Origin: Malus domestica
Lineage: Eukaryota > Streptophyta > Magnoliopsida > Rosales > Rosaceae
Direction: 5' to 3'
NCBI RefSeq assembly: GCF_042453785.1
Contig: NC_091673.1
Location: forward strand, 10,821,501-10,885,500
Length of the DNA stretch: 64,000 nucleotides
Shown here: positions 11,105-22,890 of the stretch, in pieces
Numbering within the stretch: position 1 is the first letter of the stretch
Layout of the letters: every line of letters begins with the position of its first letter
Notes under the pieces: model-generated
The model's input: the letters and a program-made list of their open reading frames with translations, nothing else
Databases searched by the model: none
What the model was told of the DNA's origin: nothing
Position numbers and translations under genes: made by a program

Positions 11105-11785
11105 TGGCATGTTACGTAATCATAATCGAAATGAAAAATGTAGAGAATTAGACTCGCGCGAATTTTGGAATCCAACTCCAAAATTTGAAGAAATTAGACT
11201 CCCGGCATTAGATAGTATTTCAATTGCAGGTCGTTGGGAAAATCCAAAATGGATCATATTGAAAAGGGCCAATAATTTAATTGATGTTATGTCAGTGTCA
11301 AAGGTTTGCTCTTTCATGGTCCTTGGGTGTTAATGAAGACTGTCGAATTTAATCTAAATGATCTGGAGGCTCACACCAGTTAGATCCGAAGTGGATCTCT
11401 GTCATTGATGAACTATTTCTATGCATGTATTCCAAAGAGCATGTTTTTTTGAATCTGGATCCTTTCCGAATCTTCTTTGTGACGATCCCATGGATCCGAG
11501 AATCGTATATATTCTTCGTACATCGTGCAGTTGGAAATCATTTTAAATTTTTTTATTTAAAATTGAACACAAACAGGAGGATGTACGATGAACGAATACA
11601 ATTCACGGGTTCCCAAGATCCTCACACAGAGGATTCAGAGAGGATCCTGTTCGTGCGTTTTTAGATGGTGGTTTTAATGCCTGTAGGGACCTCCGGTGGG
11701 AACTTGTAATAATAACTCATCATCATCATGGAAGTGTAAAAGGGTGAAAAGGACAAGATCCTTAAGCCATCTCCAACCGAGGGCT
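11105..11785 (+). repeat. Direct duplication, left copy
   Basis: This matches 16690-17385 in the same orientation with scattered changes; for example both carry GATGTTATGTCAGTGTCAAA and GGGACCTCCGGTGGGAAC. Similarity even reaches into the first bases of the Harbinger-like end (GCCATCTC). No gene is seen in it. The open frames here contain no family motif. Confidence 0.85.
11457..11648. mobile_element. Palindromic MITE of the GGATCCTCTCCG family (copy 1)
   Basis: The ends are inverted repeats near GGATCCTTTCCGAATC and GATTCAGAGAGGATCC, with an inner inverted pair around TTCGTACATCGTGC and GATGTACGATGAACGA. It lies inside the duplicated segment, and related copies are at 17034 and 63650. Confidence 0.7.
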
Positions 11786-11949
11786 GGCCAGAGCGCTCGT
11801 TTTAGCCCTCTGGCCCTCCAAGATATTAATATTTTAATGAACAGTACATGGTCATATTTGCTTCTGTCTCCAACCGAAGGCCAAAGGGTTAGAGGGCTCG
11901 TTTTAACCCTGTCACAAAAAAACCGTCTCTAACTGAGGGCCATAGGGCC

Positions 11950-12145
11950 AAACATAATTTATTATTTAAATTTAAAAACTACAACAACTTAAATTTAAAA
12001 CAACAACTTATATTTAAAAACTACAACTTATATTTAAAAACTACAACTAAAATTTAAAAACGACAAATTAAATTTAAAAACTACAAATTAAATTTGAAAA
12101 CAATATTAACTTAAATTTAAAAACTACAGCAACTTAAATTTAATA
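11950..12145. repeat. AT-rich short tandem array
   Basis: About nine degenerate copies of a ~19-base unit resembling AAATTTAAAAACTACAACT lie inside the Harbinger-like element. Confidence 0.75.
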
Positions 12146-12251
12146 TCCATAATCAACATCATCTTCATCATTCGCCATCGTAGGAGTATAGTTAGAGGTA
12201 AACAACTACCGTCGGCTCAAATTTCTTTTTTTTTTCCTATCAAAATAGGCC

Positions 12252-13099
12252 TTACTCATTGGAGTGTAATTCGAAGTGTTCCCTTTCCATATTCTTATCA
12301 TTCATCTCTTCTTGTATTTGTTTAGTCCGTTCTTCATGCCTACACTTCCTTTCTTCCGCCTTAAGAGCATTTTGCTCCGCCAATAATCGCAATGAGGCCG
12401 CCACTTCATGTTGAGCGGCGTAATCATCATTTGCCTTACCCTTTTCCTTCAACCTTCACGACTTGTTTCGTCCCATAGCCCCAGGTATGGAACCTTCACC
12501 CGAAGACGAATTTTCTACCCTTGTTTGTTGAATGGTTGGAGATCCATCTTCATCCATATCTGCAGCTGAGGATGCAATTCCGAACACCGGCGTAGGAGCT
12601 CTCTGTGGTGGATCTTCAAATAACACCCACCCTTTACAAATTTCCCAACAACTGTGAAATTGAAAGGGTTTCGAGCTGCTCTCCATATACAATTCCTCCA
12701 CTTGGCGTACCTAGAAAAAAATTAAAGGAAATTAATTTATGAAATTAAATGTAATATAATTAAATATTTAAAATAAATTGTGAAAACACTTACTTCGTCG
12801 TACTAATTAGCGCCGCTTTCATGTCTTCTTGCGACTGCTAACAATGCTTGATGCCATTTGTTCAAACTTGGATGAAGATGTTTCTTCCATCTTGAAGAAC
12901 AACTCTTGTGGTTTTGAATATTCATTGGAGTGGTGCCTTCATAGAACTCTAAGTATTTTTTGGACACAAGAGTCCAAACACCGTCATTTGTTTGACAATT
13001 CCCCCTCACACCATCTTCCGACACTCATCTATAAGCATTGCAAAGAGCTTCATCTTCTTTTCAAGTCCAAGCCCTACCTTTCATTGCAGACGAGGCCAT
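12252..13099 (-). pseudogene. Harbinger-associated ORF1 (Myb/SANT-like plus NAM-associated C-terminal domain), broken
   Basis: ORF1 proteins of PIF/Harbinger elements bind DNA and help the transposase. Exon 1 (13099-12794) begins MASSAMKGRAWT and reads WTLVSKKYLEFYEGTTP and SCSSRWKKHLHPSLNKWHQA, a trihelix/SANT-like region. A GTAAGT donor at 12793 and CTAG acceptor at 12711 bound an intron. Exon 2 (12710-12252) has KPFQFHSCWEICKGW, an acidic linker and a charged C-terminal coiled stretch. In-frame stops follow MASSAMKGRAWT, NAYR, ESGAN and GRNKS, so it is not functional. Confidence 0.8.
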
Positions 13100-13404
13100 C
13101 TGAAAATTATTGAAAAAATTGAAAGATTGATTTTTGAAAGAGGAAGGAAAATATGAGAATTGAAATGGTGTAGGAATGGTGAAAATTTTGTGAGGAATGG
13201 TGAATGAATGGTTTAGGTATTTATAGGAAAAAAAATATAATTTTTGAGAATTTAAAAAAAAAAATTTTTGAATCCAACGGTAACTAGCGCCAGCTAGCAA
13301 CGGCTAACTGACGTCAGCTAGCCGTTGGATTCAAATTCTTTATAAGAATTCCTGTCGATTATAACCGACAGGAATACATTTATTGTATTTAATGTAAATG
13401 TATT

Positions 13405-14091
13405 TGTAACAACCCGTCCCGGGATTTATGGAATGAAAAGGGTATTTTTGTATTTTCACTAGGTTTGGGGATATTTTCCTTTTAAAAATTGTTTTTGGGT
13501 CTTAATTGGTGAGCCCAAGGGGCCCACCCGTGAACTTTGTCCCCCAGCTCCTCTATTCTTTTGCTGCCACGTGGCTATTAGCATAGGGACGAGGAGCCGG
13601 CATGGGGCCTGGGGGTTATCGGACATTCACTAGTGATTATTATTTGCACAGCATACTAGGTTTCGGAAAACCTATGTTTATCATTTTATATGTGTTTTCA
13701 TAAAACCTGGGGGTTAGTACGTTGATACTTGTTTTACAATATATATATCAACTTGGTCCACTCATGTTTGTTTTGCGCCCCCTTCAGGACTTAGAATTGA
13801 GGCATACAAACCCGACATCAAGGCACTTCCGCATTGGCATCTTCAAGTCCTCTCGGTGTAGGACCCCTTCTTTTATTCTTTGAATTTTATATTATTTCTT
13901 TTCGTGTTCTAGTTAGTTGTATGCTCTGAACACGTTCTGTAAATGCATATTCATTATTCTTTTATATTTTTTAGTCTTATATATCCCTTGTTTTCAGCTT
14001 TTGCACTCAATAAATGACTTTTGTCACCCTCAGATATAGGCCAGTACGTGCCTATCCTGGTATTCGAGGAATATTGGGATCGAGGCGTTCA
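13405..14091. mobile_element. Solo LTR nested in the Harbinger-like element
   Basis: It runs from TGTAACAACCCGTCCCGG to GCGTTCA, 687 bases, with TG/CA ends and a perfect 5-base target duplication GTATT (13400-13404 and 14092-14096). The TTTTGCGCCCCCTTCAGG segment resembles one in the larger solo LTR at 14383, so both probably come from related gypsy families. Confidence 0.85.
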
Positions 14092-14382
14092 GTATTACTG
14101 TTGGTTATAACCGATAAGATTAATCAATTTTCTGGCCAGTCTTTTCAGATTTCATGGGGCCCTTTCAGATTCCACGACCCCTCTGGCCTAACCCTCGGTT
14201 GGAGACAATTTTCGGGCTATTTTCGGCCCTCTGGCCCTATAGACCCTTCGGTTAGAGATGGCCATGAAAAGGGTTAAAGGTCCAAAAGCAAAAAAATGGT
14301 TTGATTTGTCCAAAAACTCATTTCCAATCGATGGTTAGGCTATAATTCTGTGAAAGCCACCATGCCATTATTTGGCCAAAGG

Positions 14383-16636
14383 TGTCACAGCCCGTCCCGA
14401 ATTATTTTTATCGATGACATGAAATGACTAAATTGCCCTTGAGCGTGTTGATGGTGGTCTGTGTTATTGGGCTAAGGATTTGGACCAATTAAAATCTTTC
14501 CTAAGTGTTTGGACCCATTTAGGACTTAAGCTTTTGTTTGTTTTGGTTGGTAGCCCAAACTAGGACCACACACACACCCAAACAACCCCGTTGACCATTC
14601 TCTCTCTCTCATTCTCTAGGATTTTTCTGAAAGTCCGTACAACTGTACGGACAAACCTCAAACCAGACCATTTCTTTATGGATCGATGTTGAGGAGCCTG
14701 CTTTTGTGTTTCTTGTGAGCTTAGGAACCCATCCATACATTTCATTGGACGTGAAGCCTTCATTTTCCTGAGACACCAAGAACCCCGATTTTGAGCACTA
14801 TTTATGTGATCGTAATTGTGGACTTTTCAAGGAGTTTTGAGGTCCTAAGAAGCTTTAGAACATCTTCACGAAGCTCGGGGAAGAAAGTTGGAGTGTTTTG
14901 GACGTCGGGAAGCTTAGTTTGACGAGTTTCAAATTTTGGCCGGATTATCGAGGTTTCTCCAGCGAGATCCCGTGGATTTCAAGGCTTGAGAGGGTAAGAA
15001 TGTGTTCTACTCACTCTGAGCTTCATTTTGAGACAAATTTCATGGATTTTGGTGAAAAAAATGAGTGAGAAATGAAGGTTTGAATATTTTCCAGAAACTG
15101 GCGATCGCAACGGCACCGGTGAACCAAGGAAGACGAAGAAGAATATTCCATCAAGTCTGACGGAATATTCTAACGGCGTCAGGTAACACCATTAACTTTT
15201 ATTAAGGTTTTAACGGAATATTCCTAACGGCCGTTAGGCTCAGTTAGGGTTTGGCCGCGCGTGGGAGCGCGTCTAGCCGTGCCTTGGCCGACACGTGGTG
15301 GTGTGTGGGACGTCCAAAATTTATTTTAAAAATATGGGGATGTTCATGAGGTTGAGTAGATCACGTTGGTATATTCAAACACCCCATTTGAGCACTGTAT
15401 GGGAAGTTATTTCCTAATTTTGTGTATGTACTTTAAATAACGTTTATATAGTTGTTTCGCATATAGGTGAGACCTATCATGAGGACGAGCGCAGTCAAGC
15501 AAGGTTTGGGGGTTACGACCCTTCCACATATCAGTGAGTGGGCTTTTGGTTTTCAGTATATACTTATATACTTGGCCTTTTTCCCAGAAAATGCTTTTAA
15601 AATAAATTATATTTTGAAATGCCATGCATATTGAGTTATATTTAAAGTATGAATTACTATAGTATGCATAATGTGATTTGACGATATGGACGCTCAGGTA
15701 AGTACCAGGTAAGTTGTAGATTGTTTATATATGAATTGATGATTATGTGAGATGTGTTGAGAATTTATAAACCTGCACCCCGGTGTTAGTGCTCCTGCCC
15801 GTGGCCAGGGCAGAGACCTTCACGTGATGTTCACCTCTCGCACCATATGCTCACCTTGGATCCAAGTTAGGTGCACAGTCCTGTCGTATAGACCACTATA
15901 GGTGGTTTTGACTCGTAGGTGACCTGCGATTATTCGCACAATCTTCACGTGATCGTAGCACTAGAGCATATTTATTTATTTACACCCAATCCTGTCGTAC
16001 AGACCACCTTAGATGGTTCCGACTCGTGTGCAGGTATACTTGTTGAGCTATAGATTCAGTCGTACAGGCCACTTTAGGTGGATCTGGCTGATATATTATT
16101 TCACCTGAGTTACTTATTCTGTTATTTTGAGTTATTTGGCATGACATACTTAGGAATATCGTTTTCTGAGCATGGTTTTGAGATATGTATCTATATATAT
16201 ACATTCTATTTTCTGGGAAATCATACAGGTTTTACGACGAGGGGTTACAACTTTTGTTAAATGAAATGGTTTTGAAAAGCTTTGTTTTACCCACTCACAC
16301 TTTCTGTTTTGCGCCCCTCCAGGTTCTAGTTAGGAGTGCTTGTCGGTGACTTACGAGGAATTCATGGCAGCTCTGACAGATTATCACCAATGTAGGATTA
16401 TCTTTGTGATTGTATAATTAGTATTCGTCCTGCTGGACTGCACTTAGGCTACTTATGCTCTGATTGTGAACTTACACTTAATATCACACTTGCACCTTAT
16501 CTTATCTAATGCTCTAGTTGGTTTGGTTTTTAGTTATTTGTATTTCCTTATATCTCTATTGCTTCCGCACTGTGCACATGGCTACGTCACCCTCACGTGA
16601 TGCCCAGCATGTCTCGATCTAGGTCGGGGTGTGTCA
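14383..16636. mobile_element. Large solo LTR, 2.25 kb, gypsy-like
   Basis: It begins TGTCACAGCCCGTCCCG and ends GGTCGGGGTGTGTCA, with a perfect AAAGG target duplication at 14378-14382 and 16637-16641. No gag-pol is present. Three degenerate copies of a TCGTACAGACCACTTTAGGT-like unit lie at about 15884, 15994 and 16060, the first two followed by GACTCGT. Confidence 0.88.
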
Positions 16637-16689
16637 AAAGGGGCACAGCTCCTTAAATTCAATAATTAATTCAAATTTAACGACTTGAT

Positions 16690-17385
16690 TTGAAAACATC
16701 TAAAGATAGTTTAATTAAATAGTAGGGGACTCGCTTGAATTTTGGAATCCAACTCTAAAATTTTGAGGAGTTAGACTCCCGACATTAAATAGTATTTCGA
16801 TTGGGGGTCGTTGGGAGAATCCAGAATGGATCATACTGAAAAAGGCCAATAATTTAATTGATGTTATGTCAGTGTCAAAGGTTTGTTCTTTCATGGTCAT
16901 TGGTGTTAATGAAGACTGTCGAATTTAATCTAAATGATCTGGAGGCTTCTAACAGTTAGATTCGAAGTGGATCTCTGTAATTGATGAACTATTTCTATGC
17001 ATGTATTCCAAAGAGCATGTTTTTTTTGAATCCGAATCCTCTTTGAATTTTCTTTGTGACGATCCCGTGGATTTGAAAATTGTATCCGTTCATCGTACAT
17101 CATGCGGTAAAAAATCATTTTAAATTTTTTTATTTAAAATTGAACACAAACATTACTTGATAAACTAAACACACGATGTACGATAAACGAAGACAATTCA
17201 TGGGTTCCCAATATCCTCACATAGAGGATTCGGAGAGGATCCTGTTGGTGCGTTTTTAGATTGTGGTTTTAATGCCTATAGGGACCTCCGGTGGGAACAT
17301 GTACTAATAGCTCATCAGCATCTTGGAAGTGTAAAATGGTGAAAAGGGACAAGAACCTTAGGCCATCTCTAATGAAGAGGGTTGA
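16690..17385 (+). repeat. Direct duplication, right copy
   Basis: This is the counterpart of 11105-11785, 5.6 kb downstream in the same orientation. It ends at about 17385, where the sequence switches to retroelement-type DNA (TTGATGTGTATTTAAAC). Confidence 0.85.
17034..17246. mobile_element. Palindromic MITE of the GGATCCTCTCCG family (copy 2)
   Basis: This is the same element as at 11457, inherited in the duplication, with an extra insertion in the middle (TACTTGATAAACTAAACACA) that separates its inverted arms. Confidence 0.7.
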
Positions 17386-17617
17386 TGTGTATTTAAACTA
17401 ACCTAAATAATAGATTAATTTAAACCAAATTAAACTCGCAAGCGTACGAATCAATTGTAGTAATATGTACAAATACGAGGTCGATCCCACAATGATTGCT
17501 TTAACACCAATTTAACCGATTAATTACGCTAGACTTAATTAAACAAACAAAGGATATATTGAATTTAATAATTGAGTAATTGATTAAAACTAAAATTAAG
17601 AAGAAAAAAAATAAAAG
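17386..17617. other. Gypsy-type non-coding fragment, continued at 20592
   Basis: It contains a CGCAAGCGTACGAATCAATT stretch followed by a GAGGTCGATCCCACAA motif, familiar from the non-coding ends of plant gypsy elements. The sequence is interrupted by the solo LTR at 17618-20586 and resumes at 20592. Confidence 0.45.
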
Positions 17618-17648
17618 TGTGAGACCCTGTATTTTAAAATTAAAATAA

Positions 17649-18977
17649 GGGCAAAAAACTGTTTACTACCCTTATATTTCGTGGTTTTCAACATTTAGTA
17701 CATCAAGTTTTTTTCGTCCCAGAGTCATACCTAAAGTGTAAATTTTGGGACAGTCTCATACATCCGTTAGTCAAACTGTTAAGTTTGCCGTTAACAGTGA
17801 CACGGCTCCCATGTGGACAATGACTGGGCGCCATGTGTCATCTACGTGGAAATTTAAAAAAAAAATATATATATATTATAAAATAATAAATAAATAAATT
17901 TAAAAAAAAAAAGTTTTTTTTTTTTTCCCTTCTTCTTCCTTCATTTTCCTTCTTCTTCCTCTGAATCTGGGTAGCAGATTCGTTTTTTTTTCTTTCTTCT
18001 TCCTCCTTCCTTCTCCTTCTTCTTCTTCTTTCTTCATTCTCCTTCTTCCGAATCTGCCCATTTTTTTTTCTTCTTCCTCCTTCTTCCTCCTTCCTTCTCC
18101 TTCTTCTTCTTCTTCCTTCTTCTTCCTCTTCGAATCTGCCCAGTTTTTTTTTCCTTCTTCCTCCTTCCTTCTCCTTCTTCTTCTTCTTTGAATTTGCCCA
18201 GTTTTTTTTTTCTTCTTCTTCCTCCTTCCTTCTCATTCTTCTTCTTCTTCCTTCTTCTTCCTCTTCGAATCTGCCCAGTTTTTTTTTTTTCTTCTTCCTC
18301 CTTCTTCCTCCTTCCTTCTCCTTCTTCTTCTTCTCATTCGAATTTGCCTAGTTTTTTTTTTCTTCTTCCTCCTTCCTTCTCCTTCTTCTTCTTCTTCCTT
18401 CTTCTTCCTCCTTCTTCTTCATCGAATCTGCCCAGTTTTTTTTTTCTTCTTCCTCCTTCTTCATTCTCCTTCTTCTTCTTCTTCTTCTTCGAATCTGCCC
18501 AATTTTTTTTTTCTTCTTCCTCCTTCCTTCTTCTTCCTCCTTCTTCCTTCTCATTCTTCTTCTTCTTCTTCAAATCTGCCCAGTTTTTTTCCTTTTTTTT
18601 TCTTCTTCTTCCTCCTTCTTCTTCCTTCTTCCTTCTCCTTCTTCTTCTTCTTCCTTCTTCTTCCTCATTCTTCCTTCTCCTTCTTCTTCTTCTTCCGAAT
18701 CTGCCCAGATTCGTTTTTTTTATTTAATTTTATAATATATATATATATATTATTTTATAATTGTTTTTTAAAATTTCCACGTGGATGACACGTGGCGCCC
18801 AGTCATTGGCCAAATGGGCGCCACGTCACAGTTAACAGCTGACTTAACAGTTTGACTAACGGATGTATGAGATTGTCCCAAAATTTACACTTTAGGTATG
18901 ACTCTGAGACGAAAAAAAATTGATGTACTAAATGTTGAAAACCATGAAACATGAGGGTAGTAAACAGTCTTTTGCCC
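17649..18977. mobile_element. Mutator-like element with long inverted repeats and a polypyrimidine core
   Basis: A perfect 9-base target duplication TTAAAATAA (17640-17648 and 18978-18986) flanks inverted arms of about 220 bases. The arms start GGGCAAAA(A)ACTGTTTACTA and carry TTTAGTACATCAA and GTCAAACTGTTAA on both sides. The interior is the array at 17925-18722. No transposase is present. Confidence 0.9.
17925..18722. repeat. Polypyrimidine minisatellite (TTC-rich)
   Basis: About ten copies of a 55-125-base unit occur. Each has a spacer GAATCTGCCCAG, a run of eight or more T, then TTC/CTT blocks. One strand is almost pure pyrimidine for ~800 bases. The outermost spacers form short palindromes (GAATCTGGGTAGCAGATTC and CGAATCTGCCCAGATTCG). 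Long open frames across it are low-complexity artefacts. Confidence 0.92.
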
Positions 18978-19144
18978 TTAAAATAAATATTTATTTAGAG
19001 TTTTAGATGCCAATTTTATAGGTAAGTAATGGTGCAACATGGAAGCTGGAGGTGGTAGGGGTGGATATGTTTAAGTGCTTAGTCACTTATATTTCTTACA
19101 CGTGTGATTATAGGTTTGATGAATAAGCAATATAGGTTGCTTAG

Positions 19145-19487
19145 ACCTGGTTTGGTACTGAGGTGATTCTGAAAAAAATGGGTATAAAAAAAAACTAGGA
19201 GCTTTTTTGTGTTTGGTAAACATTCAACTTTAGTTTTTTTTTCACAATTTTGGGTGAAAAAAAGCTAAAAACACAAAGCTGCAAAACCCAACTTTGAAAA
19301 ACCGATTTTTTTTTCACATCTGTTTTACATAAAAGTTTACCAAACACTATAATACTGCTTTCTTTTTTCAAAAGCACTTTTACAAAAAAGTTTACCAAAC
19401 ATTCTGCTACTTTATTTCACAGCTGCTTATTCTCACAGTACAACAAAATCAACTTTTTTTCAAAGCGCAACAATACCAAACCAGCCC
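19145..19487. mobile_element. hAT-like MITE
   Basis: The inverted ends ACCTGGTTTGGTACTG and, from the right, GGCTGGTTTGGTATTG flank a T-rich and A-rich core. TTAG occurs on both sides as a possible target copy. A short relative is at 63861. Confidence 0.65.
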
Positions 19488-22400
19488 TTAGTCTTCATCA
19501 AAAAGTGGCTGCGTGGAAAGATTTTAGGACACCTGTTTATCCTTGCCTTTGAGACCGCCAAAACCATCCAATTGCAACTAAGTTGTAGCCGGTTTCCCTA
19601 ACCTATAAAATATAAATAGGAGCCTCACTCCATTGTTTTTGGAAGGGAGGCGGTGTGTAGCTTGTGAGCTCTCGTAGGAGAGAGAGATGGAGATAGCATG
19701 CAATGCATGCATTATGTAGAGATTGGTGTGTGTGCGCACACACACATACATAATTGTGTATGTGTGTGTGTTGTGCGTATATATTTATATATACGTTAGA
19801 GTGAGAGCTTGGAAAGAAAAGAAAAAGGGAAAGCTAGGGTTTGAGGTGTGCAGAGATGTTAGTTGGTTTGTCTTAGTTTGGATTATTGAGGTAAGTGGTT
19901 TATGTAATGTGTTTCAAAATATTCTTATTTTCTTATAAATGAAAACCACAAACTATTGTGGGTTTTATCTATTTATAAATCTCTATCTATTTTAAGTCAA
20001 GCATGTTGGATTTGTTGAAATGCTTTTGGAATTATTAATATGGTGATATGTGGATTATTTGGATATGTTCATGGAGCATGAGAACTTTAGTGTTGCATTA
20101 ATCCGAGGGATAAATGTAAACCTGACACGGGGACATTAGGGCAAGAAGGCAATTAGGGGTCACGTAATGAGTTATAAAGGATATAATGAACACATAAAGG
20201 GATGATGTGATATGGAATTACGTGGCTAAAGTTTTGATATTATTATCCTATTTTATAGTACGTTTAAAATGGCTTCGCTTGACTGACATATTTCATATTC
20301 TACTCATTGAGCGACGATGATTGTTGCTCACCCTTCACCTATTATTTTACAAATGAGTTATTTGGCAAGATAGGTGATAGACGAACTGAGCTTGTGTTAG
20401 ATGAGGGATCTAAGAGTTTTAATGTATTATTTTTGTACACCTGGTAAGGATTTTGGAGTATTTTTATAAGATGAATTTATTTTCCAACCCCCCGTTTCAA
20501 TTTCCTTCTATTTATTGAGCTTTTAACTCACGTTTCGGATTCGGGTTCGAGTTTTTTATTACCGACTCCGGGTCCAGGGCGTGACAAAAAGACAATTAAT
20601 TCAAATAAACACATGACACAAGAAGAAATTGAGAAACAATGGAAGTCTAAGGTTATGAATCCACCAACAACAATCCTATTTACTTTTCCTTGAGCCAACT
20701 ACTATCCAATTACCATACCAATGTTAAAGGTTGTTCTTTCTAAGGTATGAATTAATTTGTGGTCAGACATCAACTCTTGTATCTCTACATGATAATTATA
20801 TCCTATTGGTTAGACATACAATTAAACACATAAAAACCCATTAAGTGTAGAAGAATCATGTCAACCAAGTAGGACTAGTTTGATATTGGTCATCCTCATA
20901 GATTTATCTAAATATCTAGATGCAAAATTCCTAAAGGTGATCAATCATTAGAAATCCGAATCCAGAATAAAATACCCACAAAGATTAAGAATATAACATG
21001 GCATATAATCGGATAATAATTAACAAAGTACTTCACAATTATTCATGTCATGACTTCATCATAAACATTAGAAAATAACTTAGTTACACATAGATATTAA
21101 AAAAAAAAAAAAAGATAGAACCCGGAATCCATGGCAAAGCGCGTCCCTAAGCTCTTCTTCACAAATTGCGGAGATAGTGAATGGTAGTATGGTGTGGGGT
21201 GATTCTGAAATATGCGGGGCGCGGTGGATTTTTAGAGTGAGCTTAGGTCACCTTATTTATACTAGAAAAATCCTAAAAGGTCTGGGAGAAACTCCCTAAT
21301 GAGAAAATTAACTTAACAACACACAAATTTAACCCTCATTTGACAATTGTAGTATAAGTATAAGTAGGGATCGTTCGGGACCGGAGATTAGGAGGGCTTG
21401 TTAATAACCTCTAAACTGACTCAAAAACATAAAACTAAACTTAAAAATACTTAACAAGACTCAAAAGACTCAAAGCAAACTTAAAATACTCAAAACAGCT
21501 TAAAACAACTAAATAAACTTAAACTAGACACTAGGAATGACTTTGGACGAAAATTGACTTTTACTTGAATCAAAACATTTAAAAACACAAATTAAAACAG
21601 ATTCTAGCTGATTAGACACTCTAAAGTAAAGGGGGATTGAGTTTTGGACGAAGTTGAAACAAACAAACAAGTATGAAAAACTAGACAGATTGTAAAACAA
21701 ATTTGAGAAATAAGATGATGGATGGGATAGCTAGAGGCTTTTTCTCCACACATGACATGTATGCAAATAACTTAATTTCCAGTTACTACTTCATTGAATT
21801 ATGAATGACAATGCTCCAAATTAACCGTGACATCACTAATTAACTCTCAGATTTTCCTTGTCTTATTGGATTGGATGACATCATTCGACAACTCAAAACA
21901 TTCTTCAAAAGTTCCCTACATGACATTATAATAGAGATACAATCAAAGATCATTACGTTTAATGAAAATCATAAGCATTGACAAAGCACTTGCAACTATG
22001 ACATCATGTCACTCATGTTAGGAATTGAACTTAACACGATCGTTTATAAGCGACCTTCACTACATGTGAATATAAGTTTGTAACGATTATGTGAAACTTC
22101 CTTATATTCTAGCAACGGATTTATACATGCCAATTAAGTGTCGACCCTTAATTAACAAATACAAATAAGTTATCAATCAAATAGTTATGCCAATTGCATT
22201 CACGATTCAAGAGTTCATAACTGGAATTTATCAAATTATATTGCACACATAATCATGGCTTTGAAATCACCCCTAGCCAAGAGGGGGTTAGCCACTCATA
22301 TTTACAACAAAACAAAAGGAAATGAATTTAAACATTAGAAACAAAAGAAAGAAAACACCTAAGCGCTCCAACGATCCAAGTTGGACAGCAAGCACGTCGA

Positions 22401-22576
22401 AGCACTTTCCTTCCCTTCCTTTGTTACGACACAAGGTGTTGGTGAGTGTTTGAAGGTTTGTTTGTATGGAGGAATGTATGTGTTTGGATGAAGGTTGTGT
22501 TGAAATGGGAGTGAATGATCTAACCAAGTATGAACTAAATTTATGTTACACACACTTCCTTTTATAGAGGAAGTGC

Positions 22577-22890
22577 ATGGCAATGGAGGGGAACATGGAG
22601 TCGTGTAGCAATTTCGTGCAATGATGCAATGTAATAATGCATGAAATTTGAAATGATGGAGGGAACAAAGAATGGTGTAGCAATTGAGTGCAATGATTCA
22701 ATGTAATGATGCATGAAATCTGAAATGATGAAGGGAACAAGGAATAGTGTAGCAATTGAGTGTAATGATTCAAAATGATGCATGAATCTGAAATGATGGA
22801 GGGAACAAGGAATGGTGTAGCAATTGAGTGCAATGATTCAATGTAATGATGCATGAAATCTGAAATGATGGAGGGGACAAGGGTGATTAT
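22577..22890. repeat. 72-base minisatellite, about four copies
   Basis: GTGTAGCAATTGAGTG-type starts recur at 22603, 22675, 22747 and 22815, giving periods of 72, 72 and 68. Units contain AATGATGCATGAAAT and GATGGAGGGAACAA. Translated frames over it are repetitive artefacts. Confidence 0.88.

Larger units (their letters stand above)
11765..14263 (-). mobile_element. PIF/Harbinger-like DNA transposon, non-autonomous, with nested solo LTR
   Basis: The ends are inverted repeats GCCATCTCCAACCGAGGG (left) and, read on the other strand, GCCATCTCTAACCGAAGGG (right). Subterminal blocks repeat the CTCCAACCGA motif near 11870 and 11925. It carries an ORF1 of the type that goes with plant Harbinger transposases but no transposase. 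The 3-base target copies are not both preserved (TTA left, ATG right), so the outer borders are approximate. Confidence 0.7.
17618..20586. mobile_element. Solo LTR carrying two nested DNA elements
   Basis: It starts TGTGAGACCCTG and ends GGTCCAGGGCGTGACA, with a perfect AAAAG target duplication at 17613-17617 and 20587-20591. After removing the Mutator-like element and the small MITE, about 1.3 kb of LTR remains. A TATA-like AAAATATAAATAGG sits at about 19607. No coding region is present. Confidence 0.82.

Noticed and set aside
18188-18727. 179-codon open frame rich in Phe, Leu, Ser, Pro and its Lys/Glu-rich antisense frames
   Set aside because: They are low-complexity readings of the polypyrimidine array, with no start context or domain.
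19690-19800. TG/CA and GA repeats with a Val/Tyr/Cys-rich frame
   Set aside because: Simple dinucleotide repeats inside a solo LTR.
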